NCBI GenBank assembly: GCA_026225115.1
Contig: JAMFSE010000030.1
Location: 1 to 43,003 of the forward strand
Reading direction: 5' to 3'
Length of the DNA: 43,003 nt
Source of the DNA: Rhodovastum atsumiense
GTDB lineage: Bacteria > Pseudomonadota > Alphaproteobacteria > Acetobacterales > Acetobacteraceae
Position numbers and translations under genes: made by a program. A model generated the notes under the pieces. The model was not told the DNA's origin. It was given only the letters and a program-made list of their open reading frames with translations, and did not search any database. Below, in pieces: positions 1 to 8,435 of this stretch; position 1 is the first letter of the stretch; every line of letters starts with the position of its first letter.

Positions 1-2
1 GC

Positions 3-1361
3 TACATCGTCACGGTGGCGATCGCCGATGTCGCGTTCTACGTGCGGCCGGGCTCGGCGCTCGATCGCGACGCGTTGACCCGCGGCAATTCGGTGTATTT
101 TCCGGACCGCGTGGTGCCGATGTTGCCCGAAGCGCTGTCCAACGGCTGGTGCAGTTTGAAGCCCGATGAAGATCGCGGCTGCATGTTCGTCGAGATGCAT
201 ATCGACAAAGACGGGCAGAAGCTGAGCCATAGGTTCGGCCGCGGGTTGATGCGCTCGGCGGCGCGGCTGACCTATGAGCAGGTGCAGGAAACGCATGATG
301 CGGACCCGCAGAAATTTGCCTGGCTCTACGCCGCCTACCGGGCACTCCTGGCAGCCAGGCAGAAGCGCGGCACGCTCGATCTGGATTTGCCGGAGCGCAA
401 GGTGGAATTGGGACCAGATGGCCAGATTTTGAAAATCTCCCCCCGGCCGCGGCTGGATAGTCACCGGCTGATCGAGGAATTCATGATTCTCGCAAATGTG
501 TCGGCGGCGCAGGAACTGGAGCGCCTCGGCCAGCCTTGCATGTACCGCGTGCATGCGCCGCCGAGCCCGGAGAAGATTCAAAATCTGCGCAGTTTTCTCT
601 CGACGCTGGATATCTCGCTGCCGCCCGGCGACCAGCTTCATCCGCGCGACCTGGACCGGATTTTGCAGTTGGTGGCCGGCACTGACAGAGCCATGCTGGT
701 GAATGAAACCGTTCTGCGCAGCCAGAGCCAGGCAGAATACAGCCCGGATAATCTCGGCCATTTCGGATTGGCGCTGACCAAATACGCGCATTTCACCTCG
801 CCGATCCGCCGCTATTCCGACCTGCTGGTGCATCGCGCGCTGATCAGCGGATTGAAGCTTGGGAAAGACGGGCTTTCGGCGGAAGAAACGGCCCGGTTTG
901 CGGATGCCGCCGAGCACATCACCGCAACGGAACGCCGTGCGACGTTAGCCGAGCGCGACTCGAACGACCGTTATCTTGCGCTGTATTTGCAACACCGCGT
1001 GGGAGAGTTGTTCGAGGCCCGTATTTCCGGCGTGACGAAGTTCGGCTTATTCGTCACTCTCCCGGAAACGGGGGCTAGTGGATTCGCGCCTATGGCAAGT
1101 TTGCCGGATGACTTCTGGGTGTTTGAGGAAGCTAGTCAGAGCCTGATTGGCAAGCGCACGCGAATGAGCTTTCAACTGGCGCAGAATGTCGAGGTACGGC
1201 TGGCGGAAGCAAGGCCGGTGACCGGCGGGCTGATATTCAATGTCATTACCGGATCGATCTCGAAACCGGTGCGGGTGTTCTCACCCCCGAAGAAGCAGCC
1301 AAGATCATCGCCGGAAAAACCGGCCGGGCACCGCAAAACCAAGCAGAAACGACGGCGTTGA
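3..1361 (+). CDS. rnr: Ribonuclease R, C-terminal part (5' end outside window)
   Basis: RNase R is a processive 3'-5' exoribonuclease that degrades structured RNA. The reading frame is already open at base 3, so the N-terminal cold-shock domains and the acidic RNB catalytic motif lie outside the window. The visible part holds the rest of the RNB domain, including a SNGWCSLKPDEDR stretch and the hallmark HFTSPIRRYSDLLVHR near residues 258-273 counted from base 15, followed by an S1 RNA-binding domain (ISGVTKFGLFVTL) and a basic, lysine/arginine-rich tail. The stop TGA overlaps the TTG start of the next gene (TTGA), so the two are probably co-translated. Assignment is secure; only the start is unknown. 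Confidence 0.95.
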   Translation, partial: YIVTVAIADVAFYVRPGSALDRDALTRGNSVYFPDRVVPMLPEALSNGWCSLKPDEDRGCMFVEMHIDKDGQKLSHRFGRGLMRSAARLTYEQVQETHDADPQKFAWLYAAYRALLAARQKRGTLDLDLPERKVELGPDGQILKISPRPRLDSHRLIEEFMILANVSAAQELERLGQPCMYRVHAPPSPEKIQNLRSFLSTLDISLPPGDQLHPRDLDRILQLVAGTDRAMLVNETVLRSQSQAEYSPDNLGHFGLALTKYAHFTSPIRRYSDLLVHRALISGLKLGKDGLSAEETARFADAAEHITATERRATLAERDSNDRYLALYLQHRVGELFEARISGVTKFGLFVTLPETGASGFAPMASLPDDFWVFEEASQSLIGKRTRMSFQLAQNVEVRLAEARPVTGGLIFNVITGSISKPVRVFSPPKKQPRSSPEKPAGHRKTKQKRRR

Positions 1362-2893
1362 ACCGATCTGCCTTACTGTTGCTTATCTGCATCATCCTGC
1401 CGGCCGGCATGCTGTCGCAACCGGCGGCTGCATCCAGCGGGTTCGATACCGCGACCGCGGCCTCGGTTTGGGCGGCGGCGTTGAACTATATCGAACCGCG
1501 TTCCCTGCAGCAGCTCAGCGTGCCGCAAATGAGCATTTGGGGGCTGCAGGGCCTGACTGCTTTGGATCCAGATTTGAATGCGACGCTGCAGGATGGCCAG
1601 ATCCGGCTCTACAGCCCCGACCAGCTGCTGATCGCAGTGGCAGCTCCCCCGCCAAGCGATGCCGTGGCCTGGGGTGCGGCCGCGGCAGCCGTGGCGGCGG
1701 CCGGCTATTCCGCCTCGCCTGCGTTGCAGGCGGCCGGCACCCAGGGGCTGATCAGCAGTTTCTTCGATGAGCTTTTCAATCATTTCGATCCCTATTCGCG
1801 CTACGAACCGCCTTTGCAAGCCGCCCAGGACCAACTGATGATCACCGGTATTGCCGGCACGGGACTGACGCTGGGGCGGCAGGGCAATTATGTCGTGATT
1901 GCAACCGTCACCGAGGACAGCCCGGCCTCGGAAGCCGGGTTGTCGCCGGGCACATTGGTGATCGCGATCGACGGGCAGGCCGCTTATGCAAGCCAGTTGG
2001 CGAAGCTGAACGCCAATTTGAGCGGCATTCTCGGCTCGACCGTCACCTTGCGGGTGGAAGACCCGGCCGGCGGATCGCCCGCCGCCGATGTGGTGCTGAC
2101 CCGCGCCTATGTGCCGCCGCAGACGGTATTTCCAGAGATGTTCACCAGCAGGCCGGCGGCACAGAATTTTCTGGCGCTAAAAATCACTGGTTTCAACAAG
2201 GGCACCAGCGACCAGTTTTCGGCCGCTTTGGTAAACGGGCTCGGGCAGGTTCCCGCGCCGGCTGGGCTGGTGATCGATCTGCGCGGCAATCGCGGCGGCG
2301 TGTTGCGCCAGGCGGTGCTGATTGCCGATACGCTGCTGCCGGCCGGGACCATCGCCGCGGCGGCGGGACGCGACCCGGATGCGGACCAGAAATTTGCCGC
2401 TGAGGGCGGCGATATAACGGCCGGCCTGCCGATGGTCGTGCTGGTCGATGGCCAGACTGCGAGTGCGGCCGAGATTTTGGCGGCCGCTTTGGCCGATAAC
2501 CGGCGCGCGGTCGTGGTTGGCAGCGCCACCTTGGGCAAGGGTCTGGTGCAGGCGGTGACCAGTTTGCCCGATGGCGGCGAGCTGTTCATCACCTGGAGCC
2601 GGGTGCTGGCGCCGCGCGGCTGGCCGCTGCAGACTTTGGGCGTCATCCCGCAGCTTTGCACCAGCCTTGGCGCGCAGAATCTGAGCGCCCAGATCAACGC
2701 GCTGCGCGCCGGCACAGACCTGATGGCAGCCGCCGATGCCAAGGCCCGGGCCGGCCGCGCTCCCATGCCGATCGACATGATTCTGGCGATCCGCAATACC
2801 TGCCCGGCCGATATCGGCGGCGATTTGGATATCTCAGCTGCTCGGTTTCTAATGGCGACGCCGGCGGCTTATCAGGCCGCATTACTGCCTTAG
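1358..2893 (+). CDS. S41-family (C-terminal-processing type) serine protease, exported
   Basis: This 511-residue protein starts with a hydrophobic signal peptide (residues 1 to about 26, ending near AAASS), so it should act in the periplasm. A PDZ domain lies at about residues 160-235 and the S41 peptidase core at about 270-430. The GQTASAAEILA motif carries the likely nucleophile Ser369, and LGKGLVQ carries the general base Lys394, matching the Ser/Lys dyad of tail-specific proteases. The TTG start at 1358 overlaps the rnr stop and is directly followed by the signal peptide. Substrate unknown. Family is certain; a specific ctpA label is not justified. Confidence 0.85.
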   Translation: MNRSALLLLICIILPAGMLSQPAAASSGFDTATAASVWAAALNYIEPRSLQQLSVPQMSIWGLQGLTALDPDLNATLQDGQIRLYSPDQLLIAVAAPPPSDAVAWGAAAAAVAAAGYSASPALQAAGTQGLISSFFDELFNHFDPYSRYEPPLQAAQDQLMITGIAGTGLTLGRQGNYVVIATVTEDSPASEAGLSPGTLVIAIDGQAAYASQLAKLNANLSGILGSTVTLRVEDPAGGSPAADVVLTRAYVPPQTVFPEMFTSRPAAQNFLALKITGFNKGTSDQFSAALVNGLGQVPAPAGLVIDLRGNRGGVLRQAVLIADTLLPAGTIAAAAGRDPDADQKFAAEGGDITAGLPMVVLVDGQTASAAEILAAALADNRRAVVVGSATLGKGLVQAVTSLPDGGELFITWSRVLAPRGWPLQTLGVIPQLCTSLGAQNLSAQINALRAGTDLMAAADAKARAGRAPMPIDMILAIRNTCPADIGGDLDISAARFLMATPAAYQAALLP

Positions 2894-3012
2894 GAGCTAT
2901 GCGCAGCCCTGACAGGGCTTGACCAAACCGGCCCGGTTGGGCCATAGGGCGCGCTATAGTTTGTGATCAATTTCATTGGCTTCGCCAATATTGATCTTGT
3001 GGAGAATTCATT

Positions 3013-3180
3013 ATGGCTAAGTCAAACGTCGTTCAAATCAAGCTGATCTCGACCGCGGATACCGGTTACTTCTACGTGACCAAGAAGAACGCGCGCGCGC
3101 AGACCACCAAGCTGGAGTTGAACAAGTACGATCCGGTCGTGCGCAAGCATGTCAAATTCAAGGAAGCGAAGATCAAGTAG
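3013..3180 (+). CDS. rpmG: 50S ribosomal protein L33
   Basis: This 55-residue protein begins [18 protein letters not shown] and contains the L33 pattern [21 protein letters not shown]. It is a small component of the large ribosomal subunit. It lacks the CxxC zinc pairs of the cysteine-bearing L33 type, as usual in proteobacteria. The ATG at 3013 has a GGAG Shine-Dalgarno 8 bases upstream. The gene stands alone, 119 bases after the protease gene, and is followed by a strong intrinsic terminator, so it is probably monocistronic. Identification is secure. Confidence 0.96.
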   Translation: MAKSNVVQIKLISTADTGYFYVTKKNARAQTTKLELNKYDPVVRKHVKFKEAKIK

Positions 3181-3221
3181 GCTTTTCCGGCTGCCGGTTC
3201 GGCGGCGCCTGGCATTTGCGA

Positions 3222-3249
3222 AGCCGTACGGTTTACCGTGCGGCTTTTT
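3222..3249 (+). terminator. Rho-independent terminator of rpmG
   Basis: AGCCGTACGGT (3222-3232) pairs with ACCGTGCGGCT (3235-3245) with one T.G wobble. The innermost pair must open to give a four-base loop. A T-run follows directly (3246-3249). It lies 41 bases after the rpmG stop and insulates it from the next gene. Confidence 0.85.
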
Positions 3250-3328
3250 CGTTTGTGGCATAAAATTCACTCGATAAATCCGGTTTCCTCCCAATATTCG
3301 GGCAACATGCCACCCATTCGGAGCGAAG

Positions 3329-4657
3329 ATGCGGCTTTTTAAATGCCAGGCTTGCGGACAGGCAATCTATTTCGAAAATCGATTTTGCGGGACCTGTGGT
3401 CTCGCACTTGGCTATCTGCCCGTCACCGGCGAGCTGGCGGCGCTTGAGGACGATGGCGACACTTACGTTGCCCTTACCCGCAAACGGCCGTTAGTGCGTT
3501 ATTGCGACAATATCCGGTTCGATGCCTGCAACTGGCTGATCGCGGCGGACCAGGAATCCAAATTCTGCCTGGCTTGCCGGCATAACCACACCATCCCCGA
3601 TCTCTCGGTGGATGAGAACCTGCTGCGTTGGCAGCAGATGGAAATTGCCAAGCACCGCCTGTTCTACACGCTGATCGCGCTGAAGCTACCGCTCAAAAAC
3701 CTTGCCGACGAGCCGGAGCACGGTCTGGCCTTCGATTTTCTGATCGAGGATGAAGCGCAGACGGAAGTGCTGACCGGCCATGATGCGGGGCTAATCACCA
3801 TCAACCTCAATGAGGCGGACGACGCCTATCGTGAACAGCTGCGCAATTCGATGGGCGAGCCCTATCGCACATTGCTCGGCCATTTCCGGCATGAGGTGGG
3901 GCATTATTTCTGGGATCTGCTGGTGCGGGATGCCGGCCGGCTGCAGGAATGCCGGTCCGTGTTCGGCGATGAGCGGCAGGATTACGGCGAGGCGCTTCAG
4001 TTGCATTACGCGCAGGGCGCGCCGCCGGATTGGCAAAGCAATTACATTTCAGCCTACGCGACGGCGCATGCCTGGGAGGATTTTGCCGAGACCTGGGCGC
4101 ATTACCTGCACATCGTCGACACGCTGGAGACCGCCAGCACTTTCGGCCTGCGCATCCATCCGATGGCGACCAAGAATAAAGCGTTGCATGCCGATCTGGA
4201 TTTCGATCCGCATCATGCGGCCTCGGTCGAGACATTGATCAGCGCCTGGCTGCCGCTGACATTCGCGTTGAACAACCTAAATCGAAGCATGGGGTATTCG
4301 GATTTGTACCCTTTCATTCTCTCGGAGCCGGTGATCAGAAAAATGCAATTCATTCATGAGATCGTCCACGCCAGTCAGGTTCAACGCAAACAGCCGGGGC
4401 GCCGCAAGGGGTTTTTCCGGCGGGTAATGGGACCGCAGGCCGCGCCCGAACAGCCCCCGGCGCCAGCTCCCCTGCCGCCGGGAGGGCCGATTATTCCGCC
4501 GGTTCCGGGACCGGATATTCCGCCCGAACGGCCACCCATTGTAGAGCCGCCGAATGATCCGTTGCCGGACCGGCCGCCCGTTGAGCTGCCGCCGGGGCCG
4601 GACGAGACGCCGCCGTCAATTCCGGATGAGGTGCCGGTGCAGATGGGGCTTGGCTGA
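3329..4657 (+). CDS. Putative zinc-binding metallopeptidase with N-terminal zinc ribbon and proline-rich tail
   Basis: The 442-residue protein opens with a zinc-ribbon motif (CQACG at residues 6-10, CGTCG at 20-24), with a second cysteine cluster near 59-83. The HEVGH motif at 188-192 is the gluzincin zinc site, and a downstream ED-FAETWAHYLH stretch likely gives the third ligand. This arrangement matches the uncharacterised putative zinc-binding metallopeptidase family (Peptidase_Mx with zinc-ribbon). After about residue 360 come a basic patch and a roughly 75-residue tail rich in proline and acidic residues, which is unusual beyond the family core. The start has a GGAGCG site just upstream. 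There is no signal peptide, so it is probably cytoplasmic. Substrate unknown. It is convergent with thiL, 13 bases apart. Confidence 0.8.
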   Translation: MRLFKCQACGQAIYFENRFCGTCGLALGYLPVTGELAALEDDGDTYVALTRKRPLVRYCDNIRFDACNWLIAADQESKFCLACRHNHTIPDLSVDENLLRWQQMEIAKHRLFYTLIALKLPLKNLADEPEHGLAFDFLIEDEAQTEVLTGHDAGLITINLNEADDAYREQLRNSMGEPYRTLLGHFRHEVGHYFWDLLVRDAGRLQECRSVFGDERQDYGEALQLHYAQGAPPDWQSNYISAYATAHAWEDFAETWAHYLHIVDTLETASTFGLRIHPMATKNKALHADLDFDPHHAASVETLISAWLPLTFALNNLNRSMGYSDLYPFILSEPVIRKMQFIHEIVHASQVQRKQPGRRKGFFRRVMGPQAAPEQPPAPAPLPPGGPIIPPVPGPDIPPERPPIVEPPNDPLPDRPPVELPPGPDETPPSIPDEVPVQMGLG

Positions 4658-4670
4658 TTCCAATGACCGT

Positions 4671-5609
4671 TTAAAAATGCGACCAGCCGGGTTTTTGGAA
4701 TTGCAGAATGTTGCCTGATTTATCCAGGACTTTGACCGTTCCGGCGCCTTGCGTGAATTGGCCTATTTTGGTGATTTGAAGTTGGCTGCAGGCGGCTTTC
4801 AAAGCGCCCGCATTGGCCAAAGGAGCAGCCAGCAGCAATTCGTAGTCATCTCCGTCCGTTAGCCGTGCTTCAAGCACTGCGTCGCCGAACGCTGCGGCTT
4901 GCGGCGATGTTGGAACGAGATGGCTTTCGATGACGGCATCGACGCCGCTGGCTTTGCAGATATGCCCGAGGTCCTGCACAAGGCCGTCGGAAATATCGAT
5001 GGCTGCGGAGGCGATATTTGCAAGCCGCAAACCCAGACGCGGGGCTGGGAGGATCGACCGGTTGATCAGAAATCCGGTTGGATCATCGATCTCGCCACGG
5101 CGTGCGCGCAGGCCCAATGCGGCGTCGCCGATCGTGCCGGTCACCCAGATTTCATCACCTGCTTTGGCGCCGTTGCGGCGCAAGGCCGCACCCGGAGCCA
5201 CATGGCCGATCAGGGTCGCGGTCAAGGAGATTTGTTCAAGCGCTGAGGAGCTGTCGCCGCCGAAAAGTTTGATGCCGAATGCCTGCTGATCGGTCTGCAG
5301 TCCTTCAGCAAAAAGCCGCAGCCAGTCCTCGTCAACGGATTTCGGCAATGCGGTGGTGAGAAGATAACCCAAGGGTTCAGCGCCCATCGCCGCCAGATCG
5401 GACAGGTTCCGGCGCAGTAATTTGCGAGCGATCAGATCCGGCGCGTCGCCGGAGAGAAAATGAATACCCTCGTTCATCTGATCGACGGTGAGCACCAGTT
5501 CACGGCCGGGCGGCGGCCGGAGCAGCGCCGCGTCGTCCTTCAGCCCAAGTCCCTCAACGCCGGCCAGTGGGGCGAAGTAAGCCGCGATTCGCGAAAATTC
5601 GCTGCTCAG
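4671..5609 (-). CDS. thiL: Thiamine-monophosphate kinase, probable CTG start
   Basis: ThiL phosphorylates thiamine monophosphate to the cofactor thiamine diphosphate. The first ATG/GTG/TTG in frame (GTG at 5495) would give only 274 residues and drop the conserved N-terminus. Reading upstream of it continues in frame through SSEFSRIAAYFAPL and GLKDDAALL, the normal ThiL start with its metal-binding acidic motif. The frame closes at a TGA inside nusB. The best start is CTG at 5609-5607, overlapping the nusB stop as CTGA and giving 312 residues, the usual length. An ATT further upstream is an alternative. Downstream motifs include LTVDQMNEGIHF, GGDSSS and DISDGL. Last gene of the riboflavin/nusB operon. 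Confidence 0.88.
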   Translation of the reverse strand: MSSEFSRIAAYFAPLAGVEGLGLKDDAALLRPPPGRELVLTVDQMNEGIHFLSGDAPDLIARKLLRRNLSDLAAMGAEPLGYLLTTALPKSVDEDWLRLFAEGLQTDQQAFGIKLFGGDSSSALEQISLTATLIGHVAPGAALRRNGAKAGDEIWVTGTIGDAALGLRARRGEIDDPTGFLINRSILPAPRLGLRLANIASAAIDISDGLVQDLGHICKASGVDAVIESHLVPTSPQAAAFGDAVLEARLTDGDDYELLLAAPLANAGALKAACSQLQITKIGQFTQGAGTVKVLDKSGNILQFQKPGWSHF

Positions 5610-6091
5610 GACTGGGTCTCGGCGAATTCAGCCGGGCGCAGCAGATGCGCCACCTTGTCGAGCACGCCGTTGGCCAGCCGGGCTTCGTCGCCTGAGAAGA
5701 AACCATGCGCAACGTCGAGATATTCGTTGATGACGACTTTTGCCGGCGGGCCGTCGGCCATCCATAATTCGGCGGCGCCGGCGCGCATCAAGGCGCGCAA
5801 TACCGGGTCGATCCGCTCCAGCGGCCAAGTTTCCGGAAGCGCGCTGATCAGCACGGCATCCAGCGTATCCTGCTGCAGGGTTGCGGTGCGGACGATGCGG
5901 GCGAATAGCGGCACCTGTGCCTCGGTCACATGGCCATCATCGAGGCCGCCATGCCCTGGAACGTCGCCGAAGCGATGACGCACGAACTGATCGATCACGG
6001 TCTCGGCACTCTGACTGCTTTGCTCGCTTTGAAAAAGCGCCTGCACCGCGGCAACGCGGGAGAGCGTGCGCGGTCTGGTCTTGTCGTTCAT
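5606..6091 (-). CDS. nusB: Transcription antitermination factor NusB
   Basis: NusB binds boxA RNA with S10 (NusE) in antitermination complexes, mainly on rRNA operons. The 161-residue protein shows the N-terminal signature RTLSRVAAVQALFQSEQS and the C-terminal KVVINEYLDVAHGFF and ANGVLDKVA motifs. Its ATG overlaps the ribH stop (ATGA, 6088-6091) and its stop overlaps the likely thiL start. The ribH-nusB-thiL order is a standard alphaproteobacterial arrangement. Length and motifs are complete. Confidence 0.95.
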   Translation of the reverse strand: MNDKTRPRTLSRVAAVQALFQSEQSSQSAETVIDQFVRHRFGDVPGHGGLDDGHVTEAQVPLFARIVRTATLQQDTLDAVLISALPETWPLERIDPVLRALMRAGAAELWMADGPPAKVVINEYLDVAHGFFSGDEARLANGVLDKVAHLLRPAEFAETQS

Positions 6092-6570
6092 ACCGCTTCC
6101 AACATCCGGGCTATGGCAATTTGCTTCAGGCAGGCAACCGCGGCCTCGGCGCCTTTATTATCGCCGGTTTCGCGTGAGCGCGCCTGCGCCTGCGCCACCG
6201 TATCTACGGTCAGCAAGGCGGTGCCGAGGCATATGCCATATTGCAGCGCCACCTGCATCAAGCCGTCCATGGCGGTATTGCAAATGAATTCGTAATGATC
6301 GGTCTCGCCACGGACGACGCAGCCCAGCGCCAGGAAACCGTCGAAGCGCTTTTTGCCGCGCAGCGCAATCCGCAGCGCCTGCGGCAGTTCGAACGCCCCG
6401 GCAACGTCGATTTTCTCGACGCTGGCGGAAACCTCAGCCAAAATTGTTTCAGCCGCGGCGGTCATGCCATCCACCACCTCGGCGTAATACGGCGCGCGGA
6501 TCAGCAGAATACTGGGCGGCGCTCCGGTCAGTTGCGGGGCTACCGGCAGCGGCGCATCCGCCGTGCTCAC
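6088..6570 (-). CDS. ribH: 6,7-dimethyl-8-ribityllumazine synthase
   Basis: RibH condenses 5-amino-6-ribitylamino-uracil with 3,4-dihydroxy-2-butanone 4-phosphate, the penultimate step of riboflavin synthesis. The 160-residue sequence contains the family motifs YYAEVVDGM, VAGAFELP, ALGCVVRGETDHYEFI (catalytic His region) and GICLGTALLT. The N-terminus has a short proline-rich extension. Start and stop overlap ribB and nusB respectively by four bases (ATGA), so expression is coupled. Confidence 0.96.
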   Translation of the reverse strand: MSTADAPLPVAPQLTGAPPSILLIRAPYYAEVVDGMTAAAETILAEVSASVEKIDVAGAFELPQALRIALRGKKRFDGFLALGCVVRGETDHYEFICNTAMDGLMQVALQYGICLGTALLTVDTVAQAQARSRETGDNKGAEAAVACLKQIAIARMLEAV

Positions 6571-7721
6571 GGTGTTCCCACCTTATCCTCGTCCGCGATT
6601 TCGATTTTGCGCTGCTCGATAACGTTGAGCCCGTAGCCTTCAAGACCGATGATCGTACGTTCGTGATTCGAAAGCAGGACCATGTCCTTGACGCCGAGAT
6701 CGCCCAGGATCTGCGCACCGATGCCGTAATCGCGCAAAGCCGGTTCAGCCTTGCTGAGATGCATCATCTGGCGAATGCGGTCGGACACGGCATTGGGGCG
6801 CGATTCCCGGATCAGCACGACGACGCCGCGCTTTTCTTCGACCACCATGCGCATGGCGCCGCGCAGGCTGAACAGATGCTCGCCGCCCATGATGTCGCTA
6901 ATGGTATCGACCGCATGCATGCGCACCATGACCGGCGCATCATCGGCGAGGTCGCCCATGATGAAGGCAAGATGTTCCACCTGATCGACGAGATTCTGAT
7001 AGGCGATAACGCGCCATTGGCCGCCGCGCGGGTTGGCGTAGACCCCCTGCTCTACCCGCTTGACCAGTTTTTCGGTGCGCCGGCGATGCGCGATCAGATC
7101 GGCGATGGTGCCGAGCTTGAGGTTATGGCGCTGCGCGAACGCAACCAGGTCCGGCAGCCGGGCCATGGTGCCGTCGTCATTCATGATCTCGCAGATGACG
7201 CCGGCGGGGGTGAGGCCGGCGAGCCGGGCGATATCGACCGCGGCTTCGGTATGGCCGGCGCGCACCAGCGTGCCGCCATCGCGCGCCATTAGTGGGAACA
7301 CATGGCCGGGGGTGACGATATCGTCGCGGCCGAGTTCGGAGTTGATTGCGACTGAAATTGTGCGGGCCCGGTCGGCGGCGGAAATACCGGTGGTGACGCC
7401 GTCTTTCGCCTCGATGGAAACCGTGAAAGCGGTTTCGTGCCGGGAGCCGTTGGCCTGGGCCATCATCGGCAGGCCGAGGCGCTCGCAGCGGCCTTTGGTC
7501 ATGGCGAGACAGATAAGCCCGCGCGCGTGCTTGGCCATGAAGTTGACGGCATCCGGGGTCGCGAATTGCGCCGGGATGATGAGATCGCCTTCGTTTTCGC
7601 GGTCTTCGTCATCCACCAGGATGAAGATGCGGCCGGCCCGCGCCTCGTCGATAATCTCGGCGGCGGATGAGATGTAATCGTGCAGACCTGCGGTTTTTAA
7701 CGTCAACTTCAACCCGTCCAT
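6567..7721 (-). CDS. ribB: 3,4-dihydroxy-2-butanone-4-phosphate synthase with degenerate GTP cyclohydrolase II-like domain
   Basis: The N-terminal half (about residues 15-215) is a complete DHBP synthase, with the acidic motif DDEDRENEGDL and RAGHTEAAVDIARLAGL. It makes the four-carbon precursor of riboflavin from ribulose 5-phosphate. The C-terminal half (about 220-384) has the GCH II fold pattern (VRMHAVDTISDIMGG, YGIGAQILGDLGV, GLNVIEQ) but contains no cysteine, so the three Cys zinc ligands of a working GCH II are absent. It should not make the GTP-derived precursor; an active RibA must be encoded elsewhere. Such RibBA proteins with an inactive second half are known in alphaproteobacteria. 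The ATG has an AAGGAG site 8 bases upstream. Confidence 0.9.
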   Translation of the reverse strand: MDGLKLTLKTAGLHDYISSAAEIIDEARAGRIFILVDDEDRENEGDLIIPAQFATPDAVNFMAKHARGLICLAMTKGRCERLGLPMMAQANGSRHETAFTVSIEAKDGVTTGISAADRARTISVAINSELGRDDIVTPGHVFPLMARDGGTLVRAGHTEAAVDIARLAGLTPAGVICEIMNDDGTMARLPDLVAFAQRHNLKLGTIADLIAHRRRTEKLVKRVEQGVYANPRGGQWRVIAYQNLVDQVEHLAFIMGDLADDAPVMVRMHAVDTISDIMGGEHLFSLRGAMRMVVEEKRGVVVLIRESRPNAVSDRIRQMMHLSKAEPALRDYGIGAQILGDLGVKDMVLLSNHERTIIGLEGYGLNVIEQRKIEIADEDKVGTP

Positions 7722-7793
7722 CGGGAAAACTCCTTAAGCGCGATCCGGCGGCTGTAGCCGGGATTGCCCATTCGAATGTCAGATAGGGTGCTT

Positions 7794-8435
7794 TCAGCCA
7801 TGCGGGAAGCTTTGCAGCCGGGCGACATAGCGGGCCAGCATGTCGATTTCTATATTGACAGGATGGCCGGGCTTGAGCGCCGAGAAATTCGTATGCTCTG
7901 CCGTGTGCGGGATGATGTTCACGCCGAATTCCGTAACTTGCTCATGGCCGAGCCGGTCTTCCACCTCATTCACGGTCAAGGAAACACCATTAATCGCAAT
8001 GCTGCCTTTCGGGGCGATGAACCGGGCGATGGCCGGGGGGGCGGAAAAACGCCAGCGGGTTGAGCCGTTTTCGGGCGTGGCGCCGGTGACCCTCGCCACC
8101 CCGTCCACATGGCCGGAGACCAGATGGCCGCCCATCTCGTCGCCAAGGCGCAGCGAGGCTTCGAGGTTGATCAGCGAGCCCGGCCGCCAGGCGCCAAGGG
8201 TTGTGAAGGCCAGGGTTTCGGCCGAGACCTCAACGGTAAAATAATCGGCGCCGCGCTCGATGACGGTGAGGCAGCACCCGGAACAGGCGATGGAGGCGCC
8301 GAGCTTGGCGCCGGCAATGCCGGACCATTCTGCATTATTCGCAGGCACGGCGATGACGAAGCGGGCATCCCGGCCGCCGCCGATCGGCAGCACTTCGCGC
8401 ACGGTGCCGACCCCGGTGATCAATCCGGTGAACAT
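7794..8435 (-). CDS. ribE: Riboflavin synthase, alpha subunit
   Basis: This enzyme dismutates two lumazine molecules to riboflavin. The 213-residue protein starts [12 protein letters not shown] and shows two lumazine-binding repeats; the first has ASIACSGCCLTV, the second KGSIAINGVSLTVNEV. DEMGGHLVSGHVDGV is also typical. Its ATG shares one base with the ribD stop (TGATG). A 72-base gap separates it from ribB; it contains the ribB Shine-Dalgarno but is too short for an FMN riboswitch and shows no RFN-like consensus. Confidence 0.96.
   Translation of the reverse strand: MFTGLITGVGTVREVLPIGGGRDARFVIAVPANNAEWSGIAGAKLGASIACSGCCLTVIERGADYFTVEVSAETLAFTTLGAWRPGSLINLEASLRLGDEMGGHLVSGHVDGVARVTGATPENGSTRWRFSAPPAIARFIAPKGSIAINGVSLTVNEVEDRLGHEQVTEFGVNIIPHTAEHTNFSALKPGHPVNIEIDMLARYVARLQSFPHG

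Noticed and set aside
2905-2919. Hairpin AGCCCT-GAC-AGGGCT after the S41 protease gene
   Set aside because: The stem is only six base pairs and no T-run follows, so it is too weak to call a terminator.
6444-7292. Long plus-strand frame opposite ribB
   Set aside because: It is antisense to a well-conserved enzyme and has no recognisable domain; high GC creates such open frames.
7722-7793. FMN riboswitch in the ribE-ribB gap
   Set aside because: The gap is only 72 bases and lacks RFN-element consensus stretches.
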